Part shown: piece by piece, positions 1 through 12,349 of the stretch
Position numbering within the stretch: position 1 is the first letter of the stretch
How the letters are laid out: each line of letters begins with the position of its first letter
Origin: Diphasiastrum complanatum
Taxonomy: Eukaryota > Streptophyta > Lycopodiopsida > Lycopodiales > Lycopodiaceae
Assembly: GCA_029204225.1 (NCBI GenBank)
Contig: CM055103.1
Coordinates: 19,664,925 to 19,728,924 of the forward strand
Direction: 5' to 3'
DNA: 64,000 nt
Notes under the pieces: model-generated
What the model saw: only the letters and a program-made list of their open reading frames with translations
Told to the model about the DNA's origin: nothing
Databases searched by the model: none
Program-made: the position numbers and the translations under genes

Positions 1-1690
1 AAAACCGGGCTATGTAACTAAACAAATCGTTAAGAATAGCCATGCATTCACACAAATGCACTACTCCATATGTCTCAATTAGAATGTCTGGGTCCTCTCA
101 AGGTCATTAGTCACCAACAGGCCTCGATGTGGAATTAAATTTAGGCGTGACCAATAATCTCGAACATTGGAGGGCCGGTCTACCATATTAGGACTATTCC
201 AGGTCCTTAACCGAATATGGCCATAACAACTTCCGTCTTCCTCTTTTATTGCACTAGGTTAATCATTGTTCAAAGTGACTATTGCTATTGGAATTGCTTG
301 CCTTGGTGTTGTTATGTGAATATCATAAACACATTCAAAACTTAAGCAATCCACTAAAACTGATGCTTTCATCTAGTTATTTGTATCCATGTAAATTACT
401 CATCCTCTTATGAATGAATTGTGAGTCACAAGCTTTTGACCATTTTATCTAATGTGTAAATTCTTCAAGTCATGATTTTGTCAACGTTCATCACCATATC
501 TTTTTTTGTCATCAAATTTGGTTTATGCCCCAGTTTTGAGTTACTTATAAAGCCCAAATCCAATACTTTTTAAAAAGACTTTTTAATATTTTGGTTTATC
601 TCATACATCTTGTAATTGGATACATTGGCATGAACATCCTTTTTCATTTTATATGCCTTTTATGGTTGTTTGTGCCACTTTTATTGTGAAATTTGTGATC
701 ATGAAATTTGAAGGTACTTTGTGCAACAATCCCAAGCCATGTATATAAATCTTGACGTGTAATGTGTGAAAATTGCAAAAGATTAGCTTGATTAAACCTT
801 GTAATTATGTACATAGGTGGATCCCACATGTGTGGATGCTATTCCCACCTGTGAAGGACATGCCTAAATAGTTCAAGACTTAGTCTTATGAGTAGATAAG
901 TCATTTTACCAAGTTTCATTAATTTAGGATCTACATCCTAGAAATAGGAATTTTGGAGAGGTACAATCTCATTGGTCACCAACAAATTAGATCTAGACTT
1001 CAGCAAGAGGTGAAGGGCTGATTGGGGATGGATCAATGGTCCAATAGGATTAGGAGATTGTAAATATGAGGTCCAATTATGTTGAGCATTGTGTTAGCTC
1101 GTGGATCTAAAGTATCATTGGAACGAGCCGCATGACACTGCAAAGTGTTGCTTATGGTCAATGAAGCGAAAACTACAACTCACCACCAAAGGCACGGCAA
1201 GACACCGTAAGTTATCACTTATGGTCACATATGAAGACCAATGGAAGGAGTCAACCGCAACGAACTGCAATACTCTAGCCTACGGTCCATTGTGATGCTT
1301 TAGCAAACCAAAATAAAATGCCAAGTTGGAGCTTGCAATAAGGCTACGATTGCAAATGACGCCACATTCTCATGCTATTGACGCATCCGAAGGAGATCCT
1401 TTTACTGTACTTCTTCACGTCTTCACGATGAACCAATAACCAATCTATGGATCAAGTACAAGGGCTATTAATGATCTTTTAAATTGTGATTAGAATAACT
1501 AAAGATCTTTTGACAACTATATATATTTGAGTGATTTTAAGAACATATACAGACATATACACACGCATACATAGAGTGTGAAAGTGCGACAAAGTTTAAT
1601 CGACCAAAAGCGGTCTTCTAGTAGCTGATTCCTCAGAGTTAGTGATCATTTTAGAGAGAGTAAAGAGTATTGTGAAAGATAACATTCATT
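1..1690. other. non-coding stretch, no gene seen
   Basis: I see no open frame with recognisable motifs on either strand; the short frames that exist are chance. The only structure is a pair of palindromic boxes, CACATGTG at 825-832 and CACCTGTG at 846-853, spaced 21 bp start to start. The same pairing occurs in retrotransposon LTRs elsewhere in the window, so this stretch may be decayed LTR sequence, but no LTR ends were located. Confidence 0.5.
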
Positions 1691-1696
1691 TGCCTC

Positions 1697-1704
1697 TATA
1701 AATA
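1697..1704 (+). promoter_or_regulatory. TATA-like box, possible LTR promoter
   Basis: TATAAATA follows a purine-rich tract and is about 640 bp upstream of the gypsy integrase relic on the same strand. The position would suit an LTR U3/R promoter. No LTR ends or primer-binding site could be identified between here and 2342, so this is a motif-only call. Confidence 0.3.
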
Positions 1705-2341
1705 GGAACACGTGCATTGCGCCATTGTCTTGTGATCTGATTATCGTTGTTACTACAACACCTTTTATATAGAAGCACTATTTTCATATCAGTTGTATTC
1801 ATGTTGAATGTTTGAATGCCTCTCAGTCTTTCTCTTTATTATCAGAACTTATTTGTCAGAAACAGAGAATAGTATGACGACTGTCTTAGATGCCTATTTC
1901 TTTGCATTCTCTATGGTGTCTGCGACACCTACTCTGACATCTAAACAAATCAAAACTGCTATAAATCTTAGTCTCTAAAGTAATCCAAGATCCTTCTTCA
2001 TCATTGTCTTTTCTTTGGTGGGACGACGACCTCTATTCCGTTGTGGCCTGTGAACATCCATCCAAGTCCCATCAGGCTGGATCATTTTGAAAGTCTTATT
2101 TTGTATTAAGTCCCAGATTGGCATGTTTAAGGTTGGTAGAAATTACTTGTGCTAGGAATTGACAAATTTACAAGGATCTCAAATCTATGGATAGATTTGG
2201 GTTTCAATCATCCAATCTATTGTTTTGATGAGTTATTCAGGTGCCAACAAGTCTTTTTTGCAAGTATTATATGAGATCAAAACATGGAGATAAAGATGGA
2301 TCTTTGAGAGCTTGTTTCTTCTTGTACCATTGTCGGACTAA

Positions 2342-3420
2342 TTGTTTCAGACCGTAGATGCTTCTATGCATTTTGCATCTAACATTACAGTTTGCAAGAT
2401 CCTACAATCAGAATGCTGGTGGCCAACGATTCATAAGGATACAGAGGAATACCTAAGGAAATGTGATGTGTGCCAAAGGGCGAGGAGGCCAACGAGATTG
2501 AATTATGACCTTCTACACCCGGTCTTAGCCCAAACACCATTTGAAAAGTGGGATTGGATAATATTGGTCCAATTTACCCCACAACAAGAAGTACCCAAGC
2601 CCGATATATAATCGTGGCCACCGACTACCTCACCAAGTGGGTCGAAGCCAAGGCAGTGAGAACTATAGCTGATGGTAGGACCATTGCCAAGTTTCTCTAT
2701 GAAAATATCATTGTGTGCTTTGGATGCCTGATGGAGATAGTCAATGATCGCAGAAGTCATTTCATCAATGAGACAATCAAGGTCATGTTGGAGGAATTCT
2801 TCATGATCCATAGAACCAGTACGCCTTATTATCCTCGCGGTAATGGGCAAGCAGAGTCGTCCAATAAGATTCTATGTAGCATACTCACGAAAATAGTTGA
2901 AGCTAGCAGATCGGATTGGGAACATAAGTTGCATGCTGCTCTGTGGGCATTCAGGATAACATATAAGGGAAGCACTGATCAAATGCCATTTTAACTGGTT
3001 AATGGTCAGGATGCTATAATGGTAGTAGAGTTTTTAGTCCCTTCATTAAGGATTGACACAACGCAACATCTTGATGAATCCAGATCTCTACAATTACGCC
3101 ACGAACCTCTACATAAACTCTGTGAAACACGCTTACTCGTTGTACATGCACTGGCAGCTGAAAAGGAATGACACAAAGCATGGCATGATCGTAGGTTACA
3201 AACGAAAGATATTTGATCCCAAGATCTTCGATCCTGAGATCTAGTCCTGATGTATAAGACCAAGGCGATCAAGGAAAAATTAAAATTCATAGGCGAAGGT
3301 CTTATCGGACCAAAGAGATTCTTAATCATGGAGTCGTGAACTTGGAGAAGCTAGATGGGATGTCTTTTCATACACCCATCAAAGTTAGCCGATTACATAA
3401 GTACTGGCCACTTCAGTGAG
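2342..3420 (+). pseudogene. Ty3/gypsy integrase relic
   Basis: The reading starts with the integrase zinc-binding region (WWPTIHKDTEEYLRKCDVCQ, with the CxxC near 2463). It shifts frame near 2550 and continues through the rve core: first Asp in ATDYLTKW (about 2620), second in VNDRRSHF (about 2745), and Glu in GQAESSNK (about 2850). Downstream of a stop at 2992, decayed frames still show the typical C-terminal end, with LVLMYK near 3245 and SRLHKYWP near 3390. At least one frameshift and several stops make it non-functional. No RT, LTR or PBS of the same element is recognisable upstream. The identification as gypsy rather than copia rests on the order of the integrase motifs and the C-terminal chromatin-proximal tail. 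Confidence 0.85.
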
Positions 3421-4010
3421 ACAGATCCAGGTTAGTGACGACATGTTACAAAAAGTTCATCTACAAGGCCATCACAACTAGATCTAGGAAGATCAAGCCA
3501 GATCAAGCTAGATCCACCAAGATTCAGCCAAATCTGGCAAGATCAGAGAAGATCCAACAAAATTGAAGAGAGATCCAGGTCCAGATAGGACCAATAGGAA
3601 AGCAGATCATTAGGTTGCACTAATAAAGCCCCCAATTTGCAGATCAAAGACCTCGATCTGAGAAAAATGGCAAAATAAGGGCAAAATTCACCAAAACTGA
3701 TGGATCGACTACCAAATATCTATCAGAACTTCCACAGAGTTACCTACAGTCAGATCTAATATGGATGTAACAAATTCCCAGTTTCAAGAGTTAAGGATCA
3801 CAGAATCTCAAGATCTCGTCAAAAAACACTCAAAAAGAGCACTTTTTTCATGATTTTTGGAGATCCCCTGGGAGATAGCACTTGAAATTTGGACAGTCAC
3901 TAGATCTGACTAGATGCATCTGTGGAGATCTCTGAGAGAGTTATTGATGGACAAATCATCATTTTATAGTGTTTGCGAGGGTTCCAAGAGACAGAATCTT
4001 CAGAATCATA
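3421..4010. other. GATC-rich non-coding stretch
   Basis: No gene. From about 3478 to 3625 the sequence is an irregular run of short units built on AGATC and its variants (AGATCAAGCC, AGATCCACC, AGATCAGAG), i.e. a low-complexity purine-rich repeat. The stretch lies between the gypsy integrase relic and the truncated copia LTR that begins about 4011. Confidence 0.5.
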
Positions 4011-4300
4011 TATTCAGAGTAGCATTTCTGATTACACAGATTTAACAATCTATAACTAATCATAGATTACAATAGTGGCAGATTAAGCATGTCCTAACGC
4101 TCTTTAGCTGACATCATCATATCATATCAGGAGTTTGTACTTTATGGTACTTGTTTGGTCTTCTCGGTCCTTTCGTGCGTGGCGTGTCGCGAACAATTTC
4201 GTTTCTTTTCATGTTGCGAACAGTTCGTCTTTGAGGTCTTCGTCAAGTTGGGAGTTGAGAGCTAGCAGAGCTTTGGTAATAGAAACACTTTGTTTTTTTA
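4011..4300 (-). repeat. truncated 3' LTR of copia element 1
   Basis: This aligns by eye with the first ~290 bp of the 5' LTR (8690-8982), sharing blocks such as ATAGAAACACTTTG and CTTTATGGTACTTGTTTG. It follows a GAGAGAGAG-type polypurine tract. The pol frame runs into it, as the last residues of the RNase H reading are inside the LTR. The distal ~500 bp are missing. Confidence 0.8.
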
Positions 4301-5470
4301 GCTCTCTCTCAAAGCATGGTAGGTTGATGACTCCTAGAATGCTCTTCTGTTTCTCGAACAGACCTTTGTCTAAGGCCTTTGTGAAGATGTTAGCAACCAT
4401 CTTCTTCATTTCAATGAAAGTAGTCTGTAGCTTCTTCTTTTCGATCAGATCCCTTATCAAGTGGTACTTGATTGCAATGTGTTTCGTCCTTGAGTGAAAC
4501 ACGGGATCTTTTGTCAGGTGCATTGCGGATGTATTGTTCATCTGCAAAAGTAGAGGCTCATTTCTTGTTTCACCTAGTTCATCAAGAAACTGTTTGAGCC
4601 AAGTGATTTCATTGGCCATTTTCCCTTCTACTACGTATTCTTCTTTCGAGGATGATTGAGCTACGATGGTCTACTTTTTGCTGACCCAGAGAATTGCTAC
4701 TCCTTCTGCGATGGTACATCCTCCTGACACACTTTTGTAGTCATCCTTGAGAGATGCCCATCAAGCATCACTGTAGGAAAGCATCTGAAACCCTGCATCA
4801 TGATAATAACACAATCCAAAATCTCTCATTAATTGAAAGTACTAAAAGATTCGCTTCGCGACCTTCCAGTAAGTCGAGCCTGGATTTGTACTGAATTGAC
4901 TCATCCTGAATATGGCATAAGCAATGTCAGGGCGTGTGTTATCTGCAAGAAACATCAGTGATCCGATTAGCTTCTTGTATGGTGTAAGTTGCATCAATTC
5001 TCTTTCTTCTTCAGTCTTTGAACAATTTTTCTCCGTCATAGTCTCTGTCAATCTGTAATCCAAGATAACATCTGGCTTCTCCTAAGTTTGTAATCTCAAA
5101 ATAATTTGAGATGTCGTACTTTATCTCAGCAATAAGTTCTTTACTTCTGCAGAGTATCAGGACGTCGTCCACATATACAGCTACAATGATGATCTTCCCA
5201 TCTATAATTCTTACATATATGCTCAAGTCAGCTATTAGTGGCTTGAATCCTAAAGTTTCAGGGCTTGATCTTTCTTCTTATAACATTGTTGTGCTAATTG
5301 CTTCAGGCCATAGTGCATTCTGCATGCATAAGTAGGAAGTGAGTTTGAAATATAGTCTGGAGGTTGATCCATGTAGACTTCTTTGTCTAATTTGCCATGT
5401 AGGAATGTTGTCTTCTCATCAACAATGTGAATTTTGAGATCATAAGTGGTTGCATATGCAAACAGTAGAC
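4209..5470 (-). pseudogene. copia element 1 reverse transcriptase and RNase H
   Basis: The RT reading begins at FAYATTYDLKIHIVDEKTTF (about 5460), continues through KLDKEVYMDQPPDYI, and has the catalytic YVDD at about 5165-5176. KKLIGSLMFL and ARPDIAY-like blocks follow near 4950. RNase H ends with HIAIKYHLIRDLIEKKKLQT and FTKALDKGLFEKQKS (about 4360-4500). Roughly the first 100 residues of a normal copia RT are absent, because the integrase linker at 5490 abuts the mid-RT sequence. Stops and frameshifts are frequent. Confidence 0.88.
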
Positions 5471-5489
5471 GTAGGGACGAGATCTACCT

Positions 5490-7065
5490 GGCACGAATCT
5501 TGTTGGCGCTCTTCATTCTCTTGTTGATCTTCTCGGAGATTCCTTTGGTATTGCAATGCTCTTGTCTTTATTTGTTCTGCTAGGTCCGAAACCATTTCAG
5601 TTTACAGGTGTTGTAGCAGTAGGCTGGCTTGCGAATCTTTCTTCGTCTGATTCGTCGCTCAATTGAGGTGCGACTCGAACATCTTTGTCTGATTGTTTGT
5701 CCTCTGCTCCCTTTGTCATGGTTGGTAGATTATAATATTGTCTTCCAAGAACTTCATAACTGACAGGATTGTTGTTGGCCATTGTTCTGCTCTCATCGAA
5801 CTTGACGTCTCTGACTGTCTTCATTATGTTTGTCTCTGGCATATAGATTTTGTAGTATGACGAATGATTGTCATATCCTACAAGATATCCTTGTTCTGCT
5901 TTCTCATCGAGCTTCTTTCGAAGCTTGTCAGAAACATGTGCGTATGCTACACAACCAAAGATTCGAATATGAGTCAGATTGGGTCTTCTACCCCACCATA
6001 GTTCATGTGGTGTTGTATGAGGAACACTTGATTTTCCTGTCCTGTTCTGAGTGTAGGCGGCTATAGCTACTGCTTCAGCCCATAGCACTCTTGGAGCCTT
6101 TGAATAGGCCATCATGCACCTAGCGGCTTCCATGAGAGTACCGTTCATTCTTTCTGCAACACCATTGTGTTTGCAGTGTATAGGATGTTGTCCTTCTATG
6201 AATGATTCTTCGATCATTGCAGAAATCAGTGAATCAGTTTGAGATGTATTCTCCACCTCGATCTGTTCTGATTTGCTTCACCTTGTTTTTTGTGCATCTT
6301 TCTGCCCAGTTCACATACTTTGTGAATTTGTCAAATGCATCTAATTCATTGTGAATGAAGTAGACTCTGGCAAATTTACTGTAATCATCAATAAAGGTGA
6401 TATAGTATTTTGAGCCTCCTACTAAGATCACGTCAAAAGGTTCACAGATGTCTGAGTGTACTAGCTCCAAAATCTTTGTCGTTCTATAGGAGTCCTTGAC
6501 AAAAGGAATACGTGACATCTTACTTTTTATACATGCATCACAGGTCATCGAACTGGTTGCATTCGAGATGCTCACCCCTGTGACAGCTCCATGATGGCTT
6601 GTTTGATACAATGCCATTGAGTTCATATAGCATAGTCTCCTATGCCATAGAATTTCTGACAAATCATCATGGGTCTGATGCAATTGATTTGCAGGTAGGT
6701 GTATGTTTAAGTGGTACAAGTTGCCTTTTCTTCTGCCTTGTGTAATCAATGTACTGGTGCTTGCATCAATGACATTGCATGCTTCGTCTGAAAATGTTAC
6801 ACGCATCCCAGCATCTGCTATTCTTGCAACTGATAGCAAGTCCTGCTGTAGTGTAGGTATGAACAGAACATCTTCGAGTCGTCTATCTCTGCCATTTGTG
6901 TTGAGCCATAGCGAACCAATACCATTCACTTGATGCTTCGATCCATCTCCAAGAATGATAAATCTTGATGGATCTACACTCCGAAAGTCAAACATTATCC
7001 GTCTTGATGTAATGAAGTGTGAGGTTTCTCCTAAATCAAGGATTACCTCCTATGTGTCAGGTGTC
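5490..7065 (-). pseudogene. copia element 1 protease and integrase
   Basis: The protease active site reads DLGETSHFIT near 7040 in place of the usual DSGAT. It is followed by the long frame 6995-6234 with VLFIPTLQQDLLSVARIADA, the GAG-pre-integrase block LWHRRLCYMNSMAL and a CxxC (CDAC). The integrase core carries its first Asp in FIDDYSKFARVY and its second in RTDRGGEY. A frameshift near 6245 leads into 6256-5597, which holds the catalytic Glu in NGVAERMNGTL and the C-terminal GYDNHSSYYKIY region. The linker RRSTRE lies near 5510. Confidence 0.88.
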
Positions 7066-7099
7066 AACACTGCACACATGTCTGCATAGATGTAGGCGG

Positions 7100-8085
7100 T
7101 CGAATTTCCATGATTCGATTTTTCTTCGCCCATCTTCAAGCTTTATGGCTCTTCGACGTGGGACGAACTATTATTGTTCTCCCATCTGCCTTGAGCTTGT
7201 TTGTTTCTTGGGTTTTGGTGATAGTCCATGGCTGCATGACCCTTCTTGTGACAATGGATACACTTAATCTTCGGATTGAGCCAGCACAAATCGAAATATT
7301 CCTTCGTGTCTGAATTTCATGCATATTTTCTTGTCTCCATTCTGCTGTTTGGGCTTTCCTTTGTTCTTCCATCTGCCCCTATTGGCTCTCTCTGCTTGTT
7401 GGTCTCAATCCTGGCCTTCGGTCTGACTCCCTCTTAGGCTTGAATGGCTTTTTCGTCTTCTCCTTGTTGCTGTAGAGAGCTTGGTCAAAAGCATCCTTAT
7501 GATCAAGGTGCTCACGAGCTTTGACTTTTTCTCAAATCTTGATCACTGCCTTTGCGAGTGTCATAGTTGGATCCTTTGCTAGCAATGTTTGGGTTGTCTG
7601 GAAGGATCTTGGTAAAGCTTGTAGCAGGTAGGTAAGCTGCTTCTCTACTGATATGACATTCTCTGCTCCGGCGTTGTGTAATGAAAGGAACAGATCCTTC
7701 ATCTTTTTGATAAAGGAGGTGAGGTCTTTGCCAATTCACTGTAGATTTGTCAGCTGATCTTCAAGAAGCATGATCCGACTGCGTGATTTTGTCTGAAATC
7801 TTGTGAGTAGAGTATCCCAGATCTCTCTTGCATTGGAGAGTGTAGCCAGGTCAAGTGTGAGACTATCTTCGATGGATGATGACAACACAGTTACTACCTT
7901 GTCATTATTTTCTCTCCATTCGCGTAGCTCCTTGCCTGTAGTTGTAGGCATTTCTTCGGTGCCATCTACCCAGGGAAATAATCCTTCTCCCTTTAGTATA
8001 AGAGAGGTCTTAACCTTCCATGCTAGGAAGTTAGACCTTGATGAGTCGAGGATTGTATAGATCTTTGATTGTATACTGCTTATAA
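7100..8085 (-). pseudogene. copia element 1 gag
   Basis: The minus-strand frame opens with LDSSRSNFLAWKVKTSLILK, the usual copia Gag N-terminus, followed by LREWRENNDKVV and the SNAREIWDTLLTRF block (7740-7950). After frameshifts it carries a zinc knuckle, CIHCHKKGHAAMDY, near 7240; the final Cys of CCHC is replaced by Asp. Gag would form the nucleocapsid-like particle. Several frameshifts make it a relic. Confidence 0.85.
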
Positions 8086-8176
8086 AGCCATTATCATGAA
8101 CTGTGTTATGCTTGTTACTAGTTCTTTGTCTTGAATGCTTTGCCTCCTGGATCTGATAGCTTTGTGGCTATGTCAG

Positions 8177-8188
8177 GCTTTGATACCA
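8177..8188 (-). other. primer-binding site, initiator-Met tRNA type
   Basis: The minus strand reads TGGTATCAAAGC, one mismatch from the plant copia consensus TGGTATCAGAGC. It is one base inside the LTR end at 8190. It sets the orientation of copia element 1. Confidence 0.85.
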
Positions 8189-8189
8189 C

Positions 8190-8982
8190 TGAAGTGAATC
8201 GAAAGACGAAACGAAATGAAACGCGAATAAATTTGGATGGAGTTCGGATATGATTGCTGCTTACTACCTACTATATCATTCTTACAATCCTCCAGAATGT
8301 AGACAGACACTGCTAACCTATGTTTTAGATTAATTCAGCATTCAACAAGATTGAACCTATGTGCAAAATAGATAAAACAAGCGAATGAAATATACGAACA
8401 ATAAGCAGACAATTATTCAATCGAGATCAGACAGATTTAGAATGATATGTGCATAACAGCTACATCATCATCTATTGATCCTCTTTTGTTCAAGCACTAT
8501 GTGACAGACCCACACAGTGCATTGGCGTGAGAGAAGCAATGTTCTCCCACGAACAATGTCTTGCTTACTAGCGGACTTCTTGGATCTTTGTGGATCCTGC
8601 TTACAAAATTGTCTCGCTCACTGAAGGACTTCCTATTATGTATTTTTTTTTTTGTCTATCTGTTCGTATGTTGATGCATCTAGCAATGCATATATTCAGA
8701 ATAACATTTTTGATTACACAGACTAAACAATCTATAATTAATCAAAGATTACAAGAGCGACAGATTAAGCACGTCCTAACGCTCTTTTGCTGACGTCATC
8801 ATATCATATCAGGAATATATACTTTATGGTACTTGTTTGATCTTCTCGGTCCTTTTGTGCATGACATGTCATGAACTTTTTCGTTTTGTTTTGTGTCGCA
8901 AACAGTTCATCTTCGAGGTCTTCATCAAGTTGGGAGTCGAGAGCTAGTAGAGCTTTGGTAATAGAAACACTTTGTTTCTTCA
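8190..8982 (-). repeat. 5' LTR of copia element 1
   Basis: On the minus strand this starts TGAAGAAACAAAG at 8982 and ends CTTCA at 8190, one base before the PBS. It is 793 bp and bounded by the canonical TG and CA. Its first ~290 bp match 4011-4300, which fixes the LTR identity. It includes the stretch 8690-8780 and its TG-end block seen again near 4.1-4.3 kb. Confidence 0.85.
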
Positions 8983-11541
8983 TTGACTTGACCTAACCTA
9001 CATTAGGATGGGTTCCCCACGTGGCATCATGGCCTCACATGTGTGGGACCCACTTGTGTACACTATTTACACTATTCTACATGGTTTTTGATCAAGCTAG
9101 ATTTGCCAATTTTTGGCAATTCTTCACATGTAGGAGCATGTGTTGTGAGGACTTTTTAATGTGGGCTATGTTGGAAGCTTGGTGCATGTTCATGCTCGTT
9201 GTGGTTTTTTCTTTCTTTTATGGAGCTCTCAACGATTGACATTGCTTGTGGCCTAGGGTGCTTGTGTGGGCATTTTAATGGACGTGTTGGTAATTGGTAG
9301 TTGTATGTATGGTTCTTAGCTCTATTGTTCTTGTCGTAAAAAAAAAAATGGTTGTTATGACCACTACAAAACCTAGTCATTTTCTCTTTTAGCTTTTTTG
9401 GATTCAACAGGGTTTTATTCGTGTGTATATTCTTTGTCCCCTTTGTTGTTGTTGTTGTTGTTGTTGTTGTCACTATTAGTAGCTCAAGTTGTTTGTTGAC
9501 ATCCCTTGTCAACAAGCTAAAGCTTTGTGGTTGATTGCATTGGTTGTGACTTGCATTTTGGAGCCCATGGTGTTTGGCAACATTCTACTGTGTGTTTGGT
9601 GCTTGTGTCATGAAAATGACAAATGGCCTACTTGGCTTTGTATTGGCTTGTCAAGTGATATTCGACATTAGCTTAGTCTCACCCTATCAATCATATGTGG
9701 CTTGGTGGGTGGTCGCCTTTGTTGTCCGTTGCTTGCTAGTACACACATTGGTTATCACGACTTTTCCCTTAGCTTTGTTATGCATGTTCAATTTCATAAT
9801 TGTTGTTATTAGCAAGCCTTGCATGACTAATTTTGGTTGTCTTCAACTTTTGTTGCATGCTTTCTTATTCTCAGATCAACTATTGTTTCATTGCCATGAC
9901 CTGATTTTTAAGTCCCATACAATGCTATTGTAGTTATTCTTTCATTGGCATGACCTTTTCTAGTATCCATGCCTAAGTGTTTTTTAACTTCAATTAGGTC
10001 ATTGTGTTGGGTTGTAGCCTTTTGATTATTTTGCAGTGTTTTTTTTTCTTATGACAATAGTTACTTTGTATTGTGTTGTTGAATGTTTCTAGAAGAACAT
10101 GAATTTGTTGTTGTACACCCTTGTCATACTTGTTTGGTTGTTGCATATACATAGTTTGGTACAATTCAGTAGGGTTGGTGGTTTGTGTATTTCATGTTGA
10201 TGATTTGAAAAGATTCAATGTCTCCAACTAATAATATTTCTCCAAGTTTATATCAATACTTGGTATAGTAGTTTGTGGAAAGCATATAGTATTTTGGCAT
10301 TAGTCTATGGCCTATAAAGTCTTGTTGTTGTTATTTTCCTAGTTTTAGGTTTATTGTCAATGGTTAATGGATGGTTGGTTTAAAATTATTTTGAAGGTTT
10401 TTTGCCTTCTTGTTTTGTGGTGGGTTCCATTAACCGTAGGGCCTCATTCTGCATTCTGGAGCTCCATGTGAATGTTGTGTATAGCTTCAATTGTTACTTT
10501 TTGTTGGTAGACTACCCTTTTGGTCCTTGGCTTATTCTCAAGTATGCTCATCGTACACAGGCCAAGTGGTTTGATGAGTGGTGTTGGCTGGTTTGGAGTA
10601 CACCATTTTTGTACATGTATTTTTATTCATATGAATGTCGGGGTGATGTCTCATCACAAGGAGTTCACAACTATAAATGTTTGCAGTAGTATGTTGTCAT
10701 GACAAGCCTAGATTAAGATTACACATATCCTCTATTGACAAAAAAAATGTTTTCAACAAATTTAGATGATTTGATAACATTTCTTAGCAACCATTTGTCT
10801 CAATTGGAGAATTTTTTTCAAGTCTTCATTATTATCAAATTTGAAAAAATGAATAAACTCATCAATAAGTCCACCAAAGAGGTTTTTTGTTTTTAAAAAC
10901 TAGCACAAAGTGCATTATACACAATTACAGATGTTATGCATGAGTGTCAAATATAAGGCCAAACCTAACATCGGATCCAAGTCCCATGTATGTAGCAAGG
11001 TAGGTTTGAGCCTTTATCAACATGGGAAAACATTTTCTTTTACCTAAATCATCCCACTATCCTTGCCATCAAAGAGAATTGACATATCTTTCTCCTTCTA
11101 TTCCTTAACAATTTGAAATAGATGAACCTTTCACAAACAAACAAACAAACATGTTAGAATTACTCTCCATATAGATGACAATTTCATTTGATTGTTGGTT
11201 AAGTAAGCATTATCCTTTTGTAGCTTTCTTGACTTCCACAACTAACAAACTTTTCTTAATGCATGTTTTTAGGTTTGGGCCATTCTTTAGTTAAGATTTT
11301 CTTTTGTAGCATTCTTGACTTCCACAACTAACAAACTTTTCTCAATGTGTGTTTTTAGATTTGGGCCATTCTTTAGTTAAGATCTTCTCCACTAGCCAAA
11401 TGTCATCTTTATTTAAGGTAAACTGATTTGCTTTTTTGGTGTTGGGTTAGAGTATACAACCATAATGCCCTAGTTACAAATCATTTGCATATAGTTCCCT
11501 TATATGAGGTGTGGTTCTAAGTTTTTTTTTTGTAAGTTTGT
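8983..11541. other. non-coding stretch with a GTT microsatellite
   Basis: No gene is supported. Plus-strand frames between 9021 and 10700 are rich in Trp, Cys and Phe because the strand is T/G-rich; none shows a domain or splice pattern. A (GTT)n run lies at about 9443-9470. CACGTG at 9018-9023 and CACATGTG at 9036-9043 form another of the paired palindromes described in the findings. A short imperfect direct repeat (TTCTTGACTTCCACAACTAA) occurs near 11227 and 11302. Confidence 0.5.
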
Positions 11542-12151
<610 letters not shown>

Positions 12152-12349
12152 TTATATAAAAAGATTCAAATCGTTCACCTTCATATTGATATGTATGTGC
12201 CATAGAGGTCAACTTCCACATAGTAGAGCGGGAACCCAAAAAAGCATGTCATCTCTTAAGTCAATGTTAAAAATTGCCAACGTTGATATTTGAAAAATAA
12301 ATTGCACGCAAGAGATTCAATTAGAGAGCATATAGCCCTCCAATAAGTG

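Larger units (their letters stand above)
4011..8982 (-). mobile_element. Ty1/copia element 1, 3' LTR truncated
   Basis: Read on the minus strand, the order is 5' LTR (8982 to 8190), PBS (8188-8177), gag (about 8085-7105), protease and integrase (about 7060-5500), RT and RNase H (about 5460-4210), polypurine tract (about 4301-4312) and 3' LTR (4300 to about 4011). The 4011-4300 sequence is clearly the same as 8690-8982. Similarity stops abruptly below 4011, so about 500 bp of the 3' LTR and its target-site duplication are gone. The gag-pol frame is broken by stops and by a deletion at the start of RT. The Gag-PR-IN-RT-RH order is diagnostic of copia. Confidence 0.9.

Noticed and set aside
9021-10700. 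Several plus-strand frames of 60-119 codons
   Set aside because: Composition is dominated by Trp, Cys and Phe from T/G-rich DNA; no domains, no splice pattern.
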